Assembly: GCF_000721935.1 (NCBI RefSeq)
Contig: NZ_KL585389.1
Span: 76,907-83,042 of the forward strand
DNA length: 6,136 nt
DNA from: Streptomyces sp. NRRL WC-3549
GTDB lineage: Bacteria; Actinomycetota; Actinomycetes; Streptomycetales; Streptomycetaceae
Direction of reading: 5' to 3'
Made by a program: the position numbers and the translations under genes. Within the stretch, counting starts at the first letter, position 1; each line of letters starts with the position of its first letter. The notes beneath the pieces were generated by a model. The model was not told the origin of the DNA. It made no database searches and saw nothing but the letters and a program-made list of their open reading frames with translations. Of the stretch, positions 5,035 through 6,136 are shown piece after piece.

Positions 5035-6023
5035 TGCGGGCAGCGATCGTCGAAGCCCCCGGCAAGGTCTCCGTCACCACCGTCCCCGACCCCACCCCGG
5101 GCCCCCGTGACGTCGTGGTCTCCGTCGCCTCCTGCGGGCTGTGCGGAACCGATCTGCACATTCTGCAGGGCGAGTTCGCCCCCACCCTGCCCATCGTCCC
5201 GGGGCACGAGTTCGCCGGCGAGATCGTGGGCGTCGGCCGTGACGTCACGGAGCTCGCCGTCGGTGACCGGGTCGCCGTCGACCCGTCCCTGCACTGCCAC
5301 GAGTGCCGCTACTGCCGCATCGGACGCGGCAACCTCTGCGAGCGCTGGGCCGCCATCGGCGTCACCGTCCCCGGGGGTGCGGCCGAGTTCGCCGTGGCCC
5401 CCGTCGCCAACTGCGTCAAGCTGCCCGAGCACATCGACGTCCGGGACGCCGCGCTCATCGAGCCGCTGTCCTGCGCGGTCCGCGGCTACGACGTACTGAA
5501 CGGCAACCTCGGCGCCGAGGTGCTGATCTACGGCTCCGGCACGATGGGCCTCATGATGCTGGAGCTCGCCAAGCGCACCGGCGCGGCCTCCGTCGACGTG
5601 CTGGACGTCAACCCCGACCGCCTCGGCACCGCGGGCCTCCTCGGCTGCTCCCGTGCCGCGGCCGGTGCCGAGGAGCTGGAGCAGCCCCGCGGCTGGGACG
5701 TCGTCATCGACGCGACCGGCAACGCCGGCGCCATCCAGGACGGCCTGGGGCGCGTCGCGAAGGGCGGCACCTTCCTCCAGTTCGGCGTCGCCGACTACGC
5801 GACCACCGCCGTCATCGAGCCGTACCGCATCTACAACCAGGAGATCACCATCACCGGCTCGATGGCGGTCCTGCACAGCTACGAACGGGCCGCCGCGCTC
5901 TTCGCCACCGGGGTCCTCGACCCCTCGGTGTTCATCAGCGACCGGCTGCCGCTGGAGCAGTACCCCGAGGCCATCGACCGCTTCAAGGCGGGCATCGGGC
6001 GCAAGATCGTGGTCGAGCCGTGA
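5034..6023 (+). CDS. Zinc-dependent medium-chain dehydrogenase, sorbitol/polyol dehydrogenase-like
   Basis: This 329-residue cytoplasmic enzyme probably oxidises the imported polyol to a ketose with NAD+. The GroES-like catalytic domain shows CGLCGTDLH, with C37 as catalytic zinc ligand, and GHEFAGEIVGVG, with H58 and E59. The four structural-zinc cysteines C88, C91, C94 and C102 are all present. LIEPLSCA (141-148) contains the E-P-L motif whose Glu is a conserved feature of sorbitol dehydrogenases. The Rossmann fold begins IYGSGTMG (G167-x-G169-x-x-G172), and D191 at the end of the second strand (VLDVNPDR) predicts NAD rather than NADP preference. ATG at 5034 shares its A with the permease TAA and has GGGAG (5019-5023) upstream; an upstream extension of the same frame inside the permease gene has no dehydrogenase content. 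The following kinase suits a ketose product. Exact substrate (sorbitol, mannitol or another polyol) is not determined by sequence. Confidence 0.94.
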   Translation: MRAAIVEAPGKVSVTTVPDPTPGPRDVVVSVASCGLCGTDLHILQGEFAPTLPIVPGHEFAGEIVGVGRDVTELAVGDRVAVDPSLHCHECRYCRIGRGNLCERWAAIGVTVPGGAAEFAVAPVANCVKLPEHIDVRDAALIEPLSCAVRGYDVLNGNLGAEVLIYGSGTMGLMMLELAKRTGAASVDVLDVNPDRLGTAGLLGCSRAAAGAEELEQPRGWDVVIDATGNAGAIQDGLGRVAKGGTFLQFGVADYATTAVIEPYRIYNQEITITGSMAVLHSYERAAALFATGVLDPSVFISDRLPLEQYPEAIDRFKAGIGRKIVVEP

Positions 6024-6136
6024 CGGGCGGCCCCGGCGCGGTCCTCGTACTCGGCGAGGCCCTCATCGACCTCGTCCCCAGGGACGGGGACGGTGACGTA
6101 CGGGCCGCCCAGTTCGGCGGCGCGCCCGCCAACGTC
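6020..6136 (+). CDS. PfkB-family carbohydrate kinase, fructokinase-like (3' truncated)
   Basis: Only the first 39 codons are in the window. The N-terminus reads VLVLGEALIDLVP (residues 8-20) and then FGGAPANV (32-39). These are the two hallmark N-terminal blocks of PfkB/ribokinase-family sugar kinases, and the GEALID wording is typical of fructokinases. GTG at 6020 overlaps the dehydrogenase TGA by four bases (GTGA). There is no good Shine-Dalgarno sequence, so initiation probably depends on coupling to the gene before it. It likely phosphorylates the ketose made by the dehydrogenase, with fructose to fructose-6-phosphate the simplest reading. The ATP-binding C-terminal half is outside the window, so substrate and integrity cannot be checked. 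Confidence 0.86.
   Translation, partial: MTGGPGAVLVLGEALIDLVPRDGDGDVRAAQFGGAPANV

Noticed and set aside
4140..6023. A 627-residue open frame ending with the dehydrogenase
   Set aside because: The part before 5034 is an out-of-frame reading of the second permease, rich in Arg and Pro and without dehydrogenase features. The dehydrogenase starts naturally at ATG 5034.

Overview
The window looks like chromosomal DNA from a high-GC actinomycete, most likely Streptomyces or a close relative. It is very GC-rich, third codon positions are almost all G or C, GTG starts occur, and the genes match the usual actinobacterial form of a carbohydrate-uptake (CUT1) ABC transporter locus. The first 19 bases are not genomic: they equal the Tn5 mosaic-end sequence used in tagmentation libraries, so the window begins at an untrimmed contig end.

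Layout. Bases 20-587 are the C-terminal part of an M20-family amidohydrolase whose front is cut off by the contig end. A 384-base non-coding gap (588-971) follows, with several GC-rich hairpins, repeated AACGGGC/CCGAACGG motifs and a few more AT-rich dyads just upstream of the next gene. Bases 972-1722 encode a DeoR-family sugar regulator that is split by a frameshift near base 1245. A strong stem-loop (1737-1770) and a 22-bp imperfect palindrome (1776-1797) separate it from a tightly packed operon: sugar/polyol-binding lipoprotein (1836-3194), MalF-type permease (3191-4162), MalG-type permease (4159-5034), zinc-dependent sorbitol-dehydrogenase-like MDR enzyme (5034-6023), and the start of a PfkB-family (fructokinase-like) sugar kinase (6020 to the window end). 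Consecutive genes overlap by 1-4 bases (ATGA, ATGA, TAATG, GTGA), which points to translational coupling.

How it works together (inference from families and order). The lipoprotein captures a polyol outside the cell and the two permeases import it, powered by an ATPase not seen in this window (in Streptomyces CUT1 systems this is commonly a shared MsiK-type protein). The dehydrogenase oxidises the polyol to a ketose and the PfkB kinase phosphorylates the ketose into central metabolism. A PfkB kinase beside a sorbitol-dehydrogenase-like enzyme favours sorbitol or mannitol to fructose to fructose-6-phosphate, but the substrate cannot be fixed from sequence alone. The DeoR protein would be the local regulator, with the 1776-1797 dyad its most attractive candidate operator. 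In this assembly the regulator appears broken, so regulation may be altered if the frameshift is real.

I found no previously undescribed system. The items most worth following up are the frameshift (best explained by a net loss of about 11 bases), the open frame it creates into the lipoprotein gene, and the dyad and motif arrangement in the two intergenic regions.
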